A stretch of 64,000 nt of DNA from Chiua virens (Eukaryota > Basidiomycota > Agaricomycetes > Boletales > Boletaceae), in NCBI GenBank assembly GCA_019787685.1, contig JAHNUO010000001.1:868001-932000 (forward strand). The letters run 5' to 3'. The notes beneath the pieces were generated by a model that was given only the letters and a program-made list of their open reading frames with translations, was not told where the DNA came from and did no database searches. The stretch's first letter is position 1; each line of letters begins with the position of its first letter. Below, piece after piece: positions 1 to 11,691 of the stretch. The position numbers and the translations under genes are program-made.

Positions 1-1857
1 GACCCTCACCCTTCGATGCTATATATAACGGACGACCTAGAAAGCAGCTCCCTGAATCGGCTGGTCCGGGGATTAGTGCCGCCACAACTGGAGGACCAGG
101 AAAGGAGTTCCCGATGCTGGGAGCCACTCCTGGTTCTGGTTCCATGGGTGTCATGTCTGGCCCCGGAAACGCCCCTCCATCGTCGGGTCCGCTTGATCGA
201 TCGAATTTGCTTACCATTGGTGGGCCAGGCATGTACCAACAACATCAACAAGCTCCGGTCTCAGCGCAACCTCAACAGTCGCAAGAAAGCCAACTGCAAC
301 GTAACCTTGCGCCTTCCCAGTCCCCTTCGCAGCCGCAAACGCAGCCTCCGCAACAACAACGGCAGCAAGATGGCATTGAGCAGACCCCCTCAATTCGCCA
401 AGACAGTGATATTCCCAAACAAGCGACGATGATATTCCGTCCTGACGATGCAGGCGAATGGAAAGAAAGGCTACGCTCATCCTACGAGCAGCATGTCCAA
501 CAATGGAGAGAAAGCGACGAGGAACCAGAAGAAGTCGCCGAGGACGACGACGAAGCCGAGTCACTTGGTGTGGTCGATGAGGCGGATGGTGAAAGCACGA
601 AACTCTGGAAAGCCAAACGGACATTGAGGAAGTGCGTTTCAATCTATTTCTGGTAAATTGTTAGCTGATTGTTGGTTCCAAGTCACCTTGATGCGGTCCG
701 TGCGCTCGCATTCCACCCCACCGAAATGTGCCTGGCCACTGGCGGTGATGATTGTACAGTCAAAATATGGCGAATGGACGCCGCTAGTCTGGCTTCCTCA
801 ACGTGCGTCACGAGTTCTCATTCCCTCACTCCCACTCATGCTTTCGTAGTACTCGTGTCACGACAGAGAGTGAGCCTCAACTGACACTTCGCGGTCATTC
901 TGCTGCCATCACCCGTCTCGTGCACTCTCCGACGCGCCAGCTGTTGTTCAGTGCATCCCTTGACTCCAGCATCCGAGTATGGGCGCTTCCATCACCTTCT
1001 CACACGACCTATGCACCGTATGACGAGTCTTCTTCGCGAGGCGAGCTTATCGGTCATACAGACGCTGTATGGGATCTAGCGCTCGTCAGGGATGAAAGCA
1101 CGCTCGTCAGCTGTGGCGCCGAGGGCACTGTCAAAGTATGGGACGTGAGTGGGCCAGGCGCCGGCTCTCTCCGATTATCATGGGGCTACTCTGGTTTGGA
1201 ACGCGAGGGTACGGATGGTGAGGATGAAAAAGAGGGCCCGGGCGCCACGGCCGTCGAGGCGATCAAGACCGATTTGAAAAAAGTGGCAGTGGCATACCAA
1301 AATGCGGTCGTAAAGATATTTGACATCGAGACGGGCAAAGAAGTGTCGCGGCTGGCCACAGACGCGACGTATGGTGAGTCTATCACGCACTCTCGCAGGG
1401 ATTGGACCGATAAGTTCAACCTATCATGCTCAGACGAAACGCCTGCGACCCAGGTGAACCGGCTCGTCTCACATCCCACGATGTCGTTCATCGTGACCGC
1501 TCACGAGGACAAGTTTATTCGTATCTTTGACATCAGTACAGGTACGCAGTCTCCGTCCCGTGTTGACTCCTTCTCACGTGCTGTGAAATAGGACAATGTA
1601 CACACGCGATCCCCGCCCACCTGGATGGTGTCACCTCACTCTCGATCGACGCTGCTGGCTTCTCGCTCGTCTCGGGTTCACACGACTGCTCGACACGGTT
1701 CTGGGATCTGCTCGGTTCGCGGACGTGCGCGCAGGAGATGACGACGCACCGCGAAAAAGCGCGTGAGGGCGTGTTGGACGTGGAATTCCACCCCTCGTTG
1801 CCGTTCATGGCGAGCGCGGGCGCGGACGGCGTCGTCAAGCTTTACGCGTCTTCATGA
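1..1857 (+). CDS. Striatin-family WD40 protein (STRIPAK scaffold), 5' partial
   Basis: C-terminal part of striatin, the scaffold of the STRIPAK phosphatase-kinase complex (Far8/PRO11 family). The frame is open from base 3, so the N-terminal caveolin-binding and coiled-coil part lies outside the window. Exons 3-631, 683-802, 850-1373, 1434-1541 and 1592-1857 join to exactly 549 codons including the TGA stop. A Gln/Pro-rich and acidic linker (about residues 60-195) is followed by the hallmark junction KAKRTLRNHLDAVRALAFHP and a set of WD40 repeats to the C-terminus, ending VVKLYASS. The segment YDETPATQVNRLVSHPTM is also strongly striatin-like. All four introns are GT-AG and 47-60 nt. It converges on the phosphodiesterase gene downstream. 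Identification is firm; only the 5' end is missing. Confidence 0.93.
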
Positions 1858-2351
1858 CCTATTCCCCACCCCTTTTTATGATGCCCATGCCCATTCTTTT
1901 CTAAATCTCTTTACCTCGTCACCTAGGCTAGGTATGCTCCACCTTGACTGCGGCTTACGTTTGACACGCGTTTTCTGTCTTGTTTCTCGTCTTTTTCAGC
2001 TAGATGCATTCTCCCTGAGTTTGTCGTATGTATTAGGCATTATAGGACGGGAAATCGATCTCATCACTTGCATGGACTTGACTCTAGTGCCCAGCCTAGT
2101 GTCTATGTACCGTTGTTCTATGATCCTCGCGAGACGCGCTTGTGATAGCTTACATCCACGTACACATGATCTAAAAGCAGAGTCCAAAATATAAACCGCA
2201 GATGAATAAGTACAACACACGAACACCGTGAGGGGGCAACTACGGGATCGGCGAGATAAGGCTACAGTGGTTAGGTATACAGTGAAAGAGGGTATCCATC
2301 AAAATTCCCCGAATATATATGTATATATAGCACGCCAAGGAGGTGCATCCA
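1858..2351. other. Convergent 3' intergenic region
   Basis: Space between the stop codons of the striatin and phosphodiesterase genes, presumably both 3' UTRs. It has AT-rich stretches (for example the TATATA runs near 2310-2330). No coding potential beyond chance short frames and no RNA gene was recognised. Confidence 0.6.
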
Positions 2352-3732
2352 TCAAATCACTGTCCAGATTGATCAGAAAAACCCGCTCGACTCTGACGTC
2401 CAGACGTACCGATCTTCATACCCTGGTCCGCCGTCAACAGCTCCAGCCCAAGCTTGTGCGGTGCCAGCCTCTCCCGGCACTGATCCCCAATGACATGGTT
2501 CACTGGCCGCTCAGTCACGAAATGCTTCCTTGCAGTGCATGATGTACACCCTGAGCCCCGACAGCGCGCCGTACAGCGCCTCGGGCGACAATGGCTCCTT
2601 CTTCTGCTTCTTCCGCGGCCGCGCACCCGATCGCGATCCAGACCCCGCACGCTTATGCGACGCACGCTGCGAGCACGACCTCGGTCGCAAGCGCAATCAT
2701 CTCCTCCTCGACATACTCTGGGCTTAAATGCCCCCACAGCGTCTCCGTCGGCCTCCCGACCATATACGAGCATTCGATGAACACGGCCGAGAGGTCGTGA
2801 GGGATCTTGGGCGCGGCGGCGCGCCAGACGATCGCGTTGCGCGGTTTGACGGCGATGCTGTCCGGTTCGACATCGCCGAAAAAGATGAATTCGTGATTGG
2901 AGGGAAGGTGTTTGAGGAAGAAGCATGAGGCGTCGTAGGAGCCAGAGTCGTTCTTGCCGTGGCTGATGGACATGGTGCGCACGGCGATGTCGGGGAAGAT
3001 GGTCTTGTATTTACCGTCGGCGTGGAGGCTGCGGCACCGTAATAATACGTCGCAAGGGGTCAGGTCGTTCGGACGTCGAACAAGGGTCGACGAGACTTAC
3101 GCGTGATAGACCAAGCGGAAGGACGGATCCGTCTCGTCGTGCGTCGTCAATCTTGGCCATATCCGATCCGAGAACACGGTCTCTAAATCTTTGAGCGTCT
3201 GCGGAGACCCATATATACGTTTACGATCGCCACCGAGGGAGCCTGCAGACATGACCAGCGAGCTGATGTGGTCTAGATGTGCATGTGTGAGGAGGAAACA
3301 TCTAGTCCGAGAAAAAGACGGTGAATGGCATGGCGGGCGGGCGGAACGGACTCACTTGACGTTGGCGTAAACTGTCAACGGCGTCCGCCTGGTCGAGGGG
3401 TCCGCGTCTTCAGATCGTTCACCAAAGATGTCGGGGTTCCACTTGAGAATCTGCCCGAGCGCACCGGGTCCGGAGCCTTAACGCAGTCGGAAAATGGGAC
3501 ACGAACAACAGATCAGTCAGCCACCCTCTTTTGAGAGACGTGCACACATACCTGCTTCGAGCGCAACGATACCGTCGTCCCAGGACGTATCGCACGGTTT
3601 GACTAAATATCTAGCACGGCGGCGAGGTGAGACACAGGACGGGGTCAAGCGACCACGAACGACCTACCCAGACAAATTCGTCTCGTCAAGACCGCCGCCC
3701 GAGCCGACGACGACGATATCGAACGCAGGCAT
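2352..3732 (-). CDS. PDE1: Class II low-affinity 3',5'-cyclic-nucleotide phosphodiesterase (PDE1 type)
   Basis: Hydrolyses cAMP (and cGMP) and so damps PKA signalling. The start at 3732 gives MPAFDIVVVGSGGG, the usual N-terminus of the metallo-beta-lactamase-fold family. Exons 3732-3668, 3610-3552, 3476-3356 and 3301-3101 join in frame; the next exon starts at 3028. The zinc-binding motif THAHLDH is at about residues 85-91. The family blocks SHGKNDSGSYDASCFFL, FFGDVEPDS and WRAAAPKIP follow. The C-terminus is problematic. A short intron or indel is needed near 2632-2690 around a Lys/Arg-rich insert. After YIMHCKEAF (near 2515) the conserved tail TERPVNHVI continues one base out of frame. A last 49-nt intron (2361-2409) would give the end GMKIVI at 2352. 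Family assignment is certain; whether the breaks are mutation, sequencing error or unusual splicing is open. Confidence 0.85.
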
Positions 3733-4425
3733 CGACGACAACAAATAACACGCGTGCGGGGGTGACAAGTCAAGCGACAGAACTGGCGCGTTTTATAGCC
3801 TGTGAGGAGATGCGAGCAGCGTCCACGGCCGTTTTGTGTGTGTGCAAGGCACGTCCCGTCGGCTATTCGATTAGTATGTATTAATCATAATTGCGTCTCC
3901 ACAAATCGCACTTTGAACAGTGCCTTGGCAGGCCTTTCTGGACAAGGCCGGGTATCTTTACAGAATCGCGTACCTTGTACTAAGCCTGTCTTGTACTCTG
4001 GAGTGACTCGATCCACGTAGAACAAGACTCAAATGACGAGTACCCTCCGAGTCGAATCCCGCATTCTCATAATCGGGAAAATCGATTTGGAATGACACTG
4101 AACCCGCGTGTGAATCAGAACAAGGGACGGAACAGGGTCGCATCATCAAGATCTCTTCTCCATCAAAAAGATGTCCGACGCGCCGTGTGGGCCTACACGC
4201 GACCAGGGTATCATTCCGCAACACAAACACCAACCTTATCTCCGACAAAAGAGCGAGAAATCCATTCATGGATGAAGAGTAAAACCGCAAAAAGAAATTT
4301 AAAGGGATTGTGAGTAGGTGATATTCCACAAAGATCATTAAACGTCCGGTACCGATTCTTGAAACGAGATACCACACCCGAAACCAAAAAAGAATGTTAC
4401 ACCTCTGAGATGCTTGATCTCCTCA
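3733..4425. other. Intergenic region upstream of PDE1
   Basis: Lies between the PDE1 start (read leftward) and the EDE1 stop, so it should hold the PDE1 promoter and the EDE1 3' UTR. Only short unsupported frames are present. No tRNA, repeat or clear promoter element was recognised. Confidence 0.5.
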
Positions 4426-7400
4426 TTATGCACCCAACAAATTGTTGAGTGCTTTCTGAAAGTCATAATCGTGTGCTTCGAGTGCCGCGACCGCTTGCGT
4501 ACGGCTGAATCCCATTGACGCGAGATGCCTAACCGGCTCCACATCATCGTCCACTCCAGGCGTGTTCTTACCCGGCTCTTCCACCCGTGCATGATGTTGT
4601 CCCGAATGGGGTGCGGGAACCGGTGGCACCGCATCGTGTTTCTTTCTTTTACCGAACGGCAACAAGAGCTGGAATAACAAATCAGTGCTCGTGTCCCACA
4701 GACAGCGAAAACACAACGCACACTAAGCTTTGAATGACGTGGGGGCGGTGGGGGCTTCTCGTGTGCAACGTCTCTCGCCGATGAAGACGACGTCGAGTTC
4801 CGCTGTGTCTTCGGCGATGCAACCCGGGGCGGTGGCGACACAGTACGGTGAGGGGAACCAGGCTGTAATGACGATGTCACGCGAGGAGAAGTGGGACCCC
4901 GTGGGGACGTTGGCGGCGACATCGCCGGGAACGGCTTGGCAGCGTCTGAGTGCGGGGCAGACGTTGCATTCGTGATGACATTCGAAGGTCGTGTAGAGAA
5001 CGCGTTATCAAGCTTCAGCGCCTGCGACGTGTCAACCCCGCCAAATGCTTCCTCGAATGAGATATCACTCAAAGTGGACTGGTTCGCCATAGTCTTCTCA
5101 GCTTGAGGGGCAGTCGTCTGGACGGTCCAAGGATCCGATGAGAATCCGTCACCAAAGGAGGCCGGTACTTGTGAGGGTGTAGCAATTGGAGGGGGCGCGA
5201 CGAAGATATCTCGTGCGCTATTTGCAGTCGCTGTCACAGTTTGCTTGGTTGACGTGCTACCATTCGCAAGTGGAACATCAGATGATGTCTTCGGTGGGAG
5301 TTCGGGGCCCGTTCCTGAGGACGTGCCAAAATCAAAGTTGTCCTCAAAGGCAGAGTCAAACGAGAAGCTCGACGCGGTCTGTCCAGCGCCGCCGGTTGAA
5401 CTCTTGCCAAATGCTTCGTCAAAACTGCTCGAGCCACCGCTGCTCTTGCTTGTCACATTAACAGGCGTGTTGATAAAGGTAAAACCGGAATCGTGACCCT
5501 CTTCAGATGTAGCGGTGGGTTTCAGGGGCATGCCGAACGCGTCCAACGTCACCGAACCATTTTGAGTTGCTGAAACGTTATCTATTTTCGGCGGTGCTTC
5601 TGGCCCAGAGGGTGCGATCACCATTGATGTATCACTGGAGGCACCAAAGATATCGTCGAATGAGGTAGGGGCCGATGACGGTGCAAATTCGTCCTTGCGA
5701 CGCGGATTATCTTGTAGCATCGAAGACACTTCTGGAGGGCGACTCTCCTGGTCTTGCGAGGTCCCGTCAGGGTGCCCCTCATCGCTCTCCTCATCGCTAT
5801 CCGACTCGTCCACATCCAGGTCATGTAGATCCGTCAACAAGTCCGTTTGATCTTTACCATCCCCTGATGGCAGATCTTCCAACGCAGGGAAGTGTGCAGC
5901 AGCCGAGTCCAACGAGGGCACATGCGGCGTCGCATCACCGTCATGCTGCACAGGCGTGGCCCCGTTGGGAGGCGTGCTGAACAATTCATCGTCCGTGGGG
6001 GATGAGACGATCTTGCCAAAGTATTCGTGTATCGCTTTGACCTTGGGCGTGCTCACACCCACATCATTATCCGGGGCAACTTCGGTCAATGGCTGTGGCT
6101 CGGAGTCAAACACCTGGGAGATGCCAAACGGGTTATCGAGTGTCGTGGCCGCCGCATCAGGTGGTAACAGACCAGGGGGCGGAGGTAGGGACGCAGTTGA
6201 GAAATTCATGAAAGGGGACTGTGACCGAGGAGTTGCCGTCTCCGAGGACATGGCTAATCTCTCGAATGGGTTGTTGCTCTTCGTACTCCCAGGGCTCAGG
6301 GGGCCACTACCCGTGAAATCAGGAGTGACCGGTAACGGGTGGGCTGCAGCAAATGCCAACGAATCCGCGGGGGACTTGACTCTCTCCGGCGCGGGGATTG
6401 GCTGGGGCAAAACCACGGACTTGTCGGCCTGGACTTCTGCCTCTTCTCGCTCCTTGACCGTACTGGCAAGATCGTTTTGTGCCTCTTCGAGTTCTTGGTC
6501 AGCCTTGGCCTTTTCAGACTCTTTCGTCGCAAGCTGCTTCCGGGCAATTGCAAGCAGACCCTTTTGTTGCTTGGCATCTCTTTTGGCTTTCTCGACCTCT
6601 TGTTTGGTTGTAGTGGTCTGCGAGGTCACCACAGCCATTCGACGGTTGAGGTCACGGACTTCCTCCTTATCCCGCAGGAATGCACCTTCAATCTCTGCCT
6701 TCTCCACGCGAATCGCGCTGAGGTCGCTCTCGTTCCTGATTAGCTCCTCTCTCACTTTCTGGATCTCCGCATTCTGACTGGCGTGTCGTTCCTTAAGCGT
6801 GTTCAGTAAAGTCGTTTCTGTCTCAAAGGAAGCTTTCGCAGAGGCGAGCTGTGTTTGTAATGCAGAGAGCTGAGCGGCTTGGTTAGCGAGGTTGGTCTCC
6901 AAGGTTTCACGCTCTGCCCTTGCGTCGTGCAACGACAGACTTGTAGAGTTGACTTGGTTCTGGAGGTTTCCAATCTCCGCAGATTGGTCATGTAACGATG
7001 GGAGTGGATGTGAGTCGTCATCATCTCCGAGAAGATCCTTGTTGAAGGCTGAGCCCAAAGGCTTGGTCAGCCAAACGGAAAAAAGGGGCTAAAACGTAGG
7101 AACGTACGACTTCGAGATGCAAAGGGATCCTCCTGTATCGCGCTGGTGAATGGTGGGGGAGAGATCGTCGAAGGTGGGATGCCAGTCGCCTGAGGCTGAA
7201 GGGCGTTGTGATGAAGTTGGGTGTTCACAGTCGATGTTGGAGGAGAATCGTCCCACAAGAGGTCGCGTATTGGTTCGCTTGCCGGAGGATGAGAGGCGGC
7301 GGCAAACGGTGAAGCTGGCCCGTTCGATCGCATAGAGGGAGGTACGAGGCTTGAGGAAGTGTCGCCGGAATCTCCTTGCCTGTTAGTTTGCCTTGAATCA

Positions 7401-8681
7401 GATACATTGCTACCGCAAATCCATCCCGCGTTAAACGACCATCGTTGTTTATGTCGGCAAGATCCCTGACAAAAATTATCAGGCGGTATTTAAAGAGTCG
7501 GGGAGAATGGACGCACCAGACCTGTGCGAGGACTTCCTCTGGCAAATTGGATTGTAACATGAAGGGAACTGCAACGTCGCCTTCAATGTATCCCCGTTTG
7601 TGTTGGTCCAGGTTATCAAAGAAACGGTCTGCGCCAGCCTTCTCGATAGGCGTGACATCCCAGTGGGCTGCAGCCGGGGCGCCACCAGGGAAAGGTGCGG
7701 TAGGTGATTGAGCAACAGGCACTCGTTGGGAGGAAAGTGTATGCGATATATTCTGTTGGCCAGAAAAGTTTGCCTGGACCGGTGATTGTTTGACAGGGAC
7801 CGAGAAGGATGGCGATATTGCTGGGCTCACGGGGCGTGCGCTTGCACCAGTTGCGTGTGCGGCTACAGCAGTTACAGCTGCTTGTTCATACAATCCTGGA
7901 GGGAGTGTCGTAGGTATGAAGGATAATTGGTTGGACATGGTTGCTTGAATTAGGTACATGGCTATCGTAAAGTCGGTCAAGTCGAGCATGCCACGATCTT
8001 GTGTGTCCGCCAAGGACCTGAAAAAAGTTTAAAAGCGTGTGCCGGCACCACCGAAGGTGTACGGACCATATCTGGGTCAACTTGTCGACAGGAAGTCTGG
8101 ACTTGACAAAGACGTCGCGAGCTTTCTCACCTAGCGTGCAAAGCCTGCGTTAGTCCGTATGCGAACACGAAAATCGCCACGTACCATTCAATAGACCATT
8201 CACGGGTCTACAACCCTGGAAGAGCTTCGCGAACTTGGCCTTGTCTTGTGGTGTGAGAAGAGGTAAACCGGGCGGGGGAGACTTCGGTATTGACATCCCC
8301 GTGCCCTGGGGGACCAAAGGTACATGAAAGCCGTCGATGGTAGCGAGCGGACCCGCTGTAACAGAAACGTGAGGAGGGCCAAAAGACACGAGGGACAACC
8401 GCACATTTGTTAAGCAAGGCCTGTGAGATCTTCTCTCCCTTCTGGGCCCAGCCTATAAGACGGACGGCGACGGCGACACCCTTTCTTGTGAGAAAACCGT
8501 TGTTATCCTCGTCTGCGATGTTCCATATCTCGCCGAGCGCAGAGGGTGAGAGCTTTGCACCGCCAAACACTCTGACTGCGACGTCGCCTGTGAGGATGCC
8601 AACCTTCTGAGTGTCTACCTGGGCGAAGATCTGGTTTACGAGGGCGAGTTCTGGGGGTGTCGGTGTGAAATGTGAGGACAT
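4426..8681 (-). CDS. EDE1: Ede1/Eps15-like endocytic scaffold with three EH domains and a UBA domain
   Basis: Early-arriving scaffold of clathrin-mediated endocytosis that binds NPF-containing adaptors and ubiquitinated cargo. Start at 8681 (MSSHFTPTPPELALVNQIF). EH domain 1 contains the EF-hand-like stretch IADEDNNGFLTRKG. EH2 (GPLATIDGFHVPL... to QIWSLADTQDRGMLDLTDF) is split by introns. EH3 carries DLADINNDGRLTRDGFAVAM. A long Ala/Glu/Gln/Lys-rich coiled coil follows (about 7030-6400), then a Ser/Thr/Pro-rich region with DPF/NPF-like motifs. The last exon (4668-4426) encodes a UBA domain, VRHLASMGFSRTQAVAALEA, and stops at 4426. The final intron is 4669-4721. Total length is roughly 1,300 residues, the same architecture and size as yeast Ede1. 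No frame breaks were found. The long frames on the opposite strand are shadows of the coiled coil. Confidence 0.93.
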
Positions 8682-8904
8682 GGTACCGACAGAGACGGTA
8701 GTAAGAGCGATCCAAACTGCGCATGCAGTGTCGGACCATTACCCGATGCTGACTGATCATTTCACGTCAAAAAAATACATTATTCATTTAGCGCTGACCA
8801 GCAGCTTTTCTACCCTACATACTACATGCGTGACGGTCATGAAATCAAACGTCTGGTGTAATACATGTTAGATGGATGGCACCGGCCAGAGAGCAACGTA
8901 CCGC
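8682..8904. other. Short spacer between the CBM19-like gene and EDE1
   Basis: A 223-base gap between two leftward genes. It should hold the 3' UTR of the CBM19-like gene and the EDE1 promoter. It is AT-rich around 8765-8800. Nothing else was recognised. Confidence 0.5.
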
Positions 8905-9616
8905 TCAAGATTCGGAGATGCCCGCTTCAGAGAATTTCCATGCGATGTTGTCATTCGTATCGCATGTGGTGGTAGTTCCCTCTGACCACTCGTTGGGAAT
9001 AGCAGCGCACGACCAGCCGCTCGCGCAAGGCCAGGTCAAGTAGCTGCCCTGATGACATCTTGCATATTGACCATTGACACACGTGGCATCGCCATCGTTG
9101 CAGGGCGAGCTGGTAGTCAATGTCGCGTATTGATCATTGAGTGCTTTAGCGGCAGGACCGTTCTGCTGAAGCCACTGCAAACTACGCCTGAAGAGAGCAT
9201 CCGTCAACCTCTTCCAGACATGTAAAAGTGCTTGCTCACCCTACAGGGGTTGACCTCTTGGACTCGGAAATACCAGCCTCAGAGAACCGCCATGCAATAT
9301 TGTCATTCGTGTCGCATGTGGTGGTAGTCCCCTCGGACCACTCGTTGGGAATAGCAGCGCACGACCAGCCGCTCGCGCAAGGCCAGGTCAAGTAGCTGCC
9401 CTGATGGCATCTCGCATATTGGCCATTGACACACGTGGCATCGCCATCATTGCAGGGCGAGCTGGTAGTCAATGTCGCGTATTGATCATTGAGTGCTTTA
9501 GCGGCAGGACCGTTCTGCTGCAGCCATTGGACGCTACGCTTACTGGAAACAGCAGCGGAAGCAAGGAGAGCGTAAGCGAGTGAGACGACGAGGAATCTGA
9601 CGTTGAGAAAAGACAT
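8905..9616 (-). CDS. Secreted protein with two near-identical CBM19-like cysteine modules
   Basis: Two exons, 9616-9240 and 9187-8905, joined by a 52-nt GT-AG intron give exactly 220 codons (219 aa plus stop). The N-terminus has a signal peptide (MSFLNVRFLVVSLAYALLAS) followed by a Lys-Arg Kex2-like site. The mature protein is two tandem modules of about 95 residues. Each has LNDQYATLTTSSPCNDGDA, VNGQYARC and CAAIPNEWSEGTTTTC, a six-cysteine pattern resembling the CBM19 chitin-binding family. One module sits on each exon, so the intron is the module boundary. A role in binding cell-wall chitin outside the cell is inferred from the family resemblance. No catalytic domain is present. The start region faces the E2 gene at 192 bp. 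Alternative: a small cysteine-rich effector. Confidence 0.8.
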
Positions 9617-9808
9617 CTCTCAGAGATGTCGAAAAACGAACGAAGAATTCGAACATTTTATACTCAAGTCGATGAGGTTTGATCAACAGATACTTGACAG
9701 ATGTGCGATGGATGCAACAAAGGCAGTGAATGATGGTAGGACATCACGTGACGAGCGCGTCAGTGTGCGGTGGTTGTTTTCTTCGTTGTTCACTGCATTC
9801 ACGAACTA
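9617..9808. promoter_or_regulatory. Shared divergent promoter interval (CBM19-like gene / E2 gene)
   Basis: Only 192 bases separate the two divergent start codons, so both promoters must overlap here or extend into the opposite gene. No convincing TATA box for either direction was picked out. The assignment rests on gene layout alone. Confidence 0.45.
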
Positions 9809-10703
9809 ATGGACCAAATCACTTCCTCCCTCGTTCCTTCAAGAACCTCCCAAAAATCAGCTGCTTCGGGGTCAACCATCGATGGCCCAGGCAGCGTCAC
9901 GAAACGGTGGGTTTCAATACATGTTATGATCTCACATTCACTCAAACGATATACAGACTCAGTAGCGAGCTTATGTCCCTCATGGTGTGTTGACTCACAG
10001 CTTGCTTGTTCCAATCTCACTCGCTCCAATCAGATGTCTTCTTCCCCTGGCATTGTTCGTCATACATTGCCTCTTACAGCGTACAATACTAACGTGTTGA
10101 TAGTCTGCATTTCCCAAGAATGATTCTAATCTTTTCGAATGGGCTGGAACGATAGAAGGTGCCCCCGGAACAGTGCGTCTTTCTAATGACAACTTGGTCA
10201 AGTTGCATCATTGACTTGTGGCAAAGATCTACGCTGGACTGACGTTCCGCATCTCGATCTCATTCCCCAGCAACTATCCTTACACGGCTCCCGCAATCAA
10301 ATTCGACACGCCATGTTACCATCCTAATGTAGATATTCAAAGTGGTGCTATCTGTCTTGATATTCTACAGGCGCGTATTCCCACAGAACTTGTCGTCTTT
10401 GTTCTGAAACTGGCAATAGGACAAATGGTCAGCTGTTTACAGTGTACAAACGGTCCTTTTGTCTTTGCAATCATTGCTTGGAGGTAAATCGTCATGTTCG
10501 TACAACCCTGTCCACACTGTCTGATCGTGGTTCAAAAAGAACCCAATAATGCTTCCCCGCTGAATGTCGACGCTGCCGGACTTTGGAACGACCCAGAAGG
10601 CAAGTACTGTGGGATGTGTACATTTCAATAAACTGAGATCCGGTGTTCAGCGTACAAAACCCAGCTTATGAAGCATTATCGTCCCCTTGACAATTGCTCG
10701 TGA
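9809..10703 (+). CDS. UBC11: Ubiquitin-conjugating enzyme E2, UBE2C/Ubc11 (APC/C) type
   Basis: E2 enzyme that works with the anaphase-promoting complex to ubiquitinate mitotic substrates. Eight exons (9809-9906, 9957-9984, 10034-10054, 10104-10172, 10227-10370, 10420-10483, 10540-10599, 10651-10703) join to exactly 537 nt, 178 aa, against 179 in human UBE2C. Recognisable blocks are SELMSLMMSSSPGISAFP (the UBE2C-specific N-terminal helix), YHPNV, the active-site cysteine in [38 protein letters not shown] and the tail [15 protein letters not shown]. Keeping the frame needs two GC-AG introns: 10371-10419 (donor GCGCGT) and 10600-10650 (donor GCAAGT). No GT donor gives the family sequence. An ATG at 9770 in the same frame would add 13 residues. 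Confidence 0.92.
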
Positions 10704-11691
10704 AGTCGCTTGCTTGGATCAGCTTTACTCTGTAGATTGCAATCGTGTTTCAATGTATTCTGTTCCCATATCTGTCTGCCACTCTGAATAAGCGCGGTCT
10801 CATGTGAGATGCGATGGCAACTCGGATACGTCTGTCCTATTTATGTAACCAGTGCGACCAATCGGCAATATTAATGTCAGTGTGCTCATTATCCCCTTCG
10901 ACGTCCACCACCTTTTGTTTTTGTTGTTGGTTGGATTGATTCCACAAGTCGCCTGGACGCGATAAGAAGACGGTGAGTGCTTGCTCGCATGTTCATGTTC
11001 ATCCGATTGAATGTGTCGTTAGTACTTACTACGGCATCACTCCCAATGCGTCGTCGTGGTCCCCCTTCTACACTCCATCTCTTCCAGGGTCCGCTTCCTC
11101 CCCGTTCCCACCCAAAACACACCCTTCCATCTCTCCCCCATCCAGTCTTCCGTCCCGAAGGGTCCCTTTCGCGCGACCCTTGTTCACTACCACGCGCACG
11201 GCAGGCAGTTCCTGACCACATCATCTCGCCTCTTGCTCTCGAGCTAGCTGCCATTTGCCGGTCAAGTGGCAGCACTCCCAATAGTCCAAACAAGAGAAGG
11301 CGGGGTCCATGGGACGACTCGGCGTGTTTCGAGGTTACGGTCGACGTGGATAGTATTCTAGCGCCGCCAAAGCCCGTAGCAATGGGATTGTAATCAGAGG
11401 AGATTTTTTGTTGTTGTATTTAACAAGACATCGACTCGGTACCGTCGAAGAGGCTTCTCAGATTTTCTGTCGATCTCGAGTACTCATGTTAGGAGGAGCA
11501 AAATACTTTTTCTACCCCGAGATGATAATAATAATAAATTCGTGGTGGCGTGGGGCGTCGTTTATTAGGTTTAGTGCGAGGACAAGGCTCTTGTTAATTC
11601 ATCTACGACGTGCTCCTCATCCCCCTTGCTTTTTTTCTTCTTCTCTTTTCTTCCCGTTTACGAGTGGTTTTAAAGGCTTCCAACGTCCATC
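10704..11691. other. Intergenic region with Pin4 promoter; weak hypothetical frame
   Basis: Contains a CCAAT motif near 10857 and, just before the Pin4 start, a strong pyrimidine tract (about 11618-11660), a common fungal core-promoter feature. A 138-codon frame at 10977-11393 (+) ends with NKRRRGPWDDSACFEV. It has no recognisable domain and is Pro/Ser/Arg-rich; it could be a small gene or a leader exon. I do not call it a gene. Confidence 0.4.

Noticed and set aside
2500..2540. Programmed ribosomal frameshift in PDE1
   Set aside because: No slippery heptamer or downstream structure was evident, and the family is not known for it; an indel or error is simpler.
4030..4070. tRNA B-box-like word (GAGTCGAATCCC)
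   Set aside because: No matching stem, A box or terminator is found nearby.
5956..6777. Long open frame (273 codons) on the plus strand
   Set aside because: It is antisense to the EDE1 coiled coil. Its Ser/Leu-rich, low-complexity composition is what the reverse of a Glu/Lys/Gln/Ala-rich coil gives.
9770..9808. Upstream ATG giving a 13-residue longer E2
   Set aside because: The extension is hydrophobic and unlike E2 N-termini. The ATG at 9809 gives a length of 178, matching the family.
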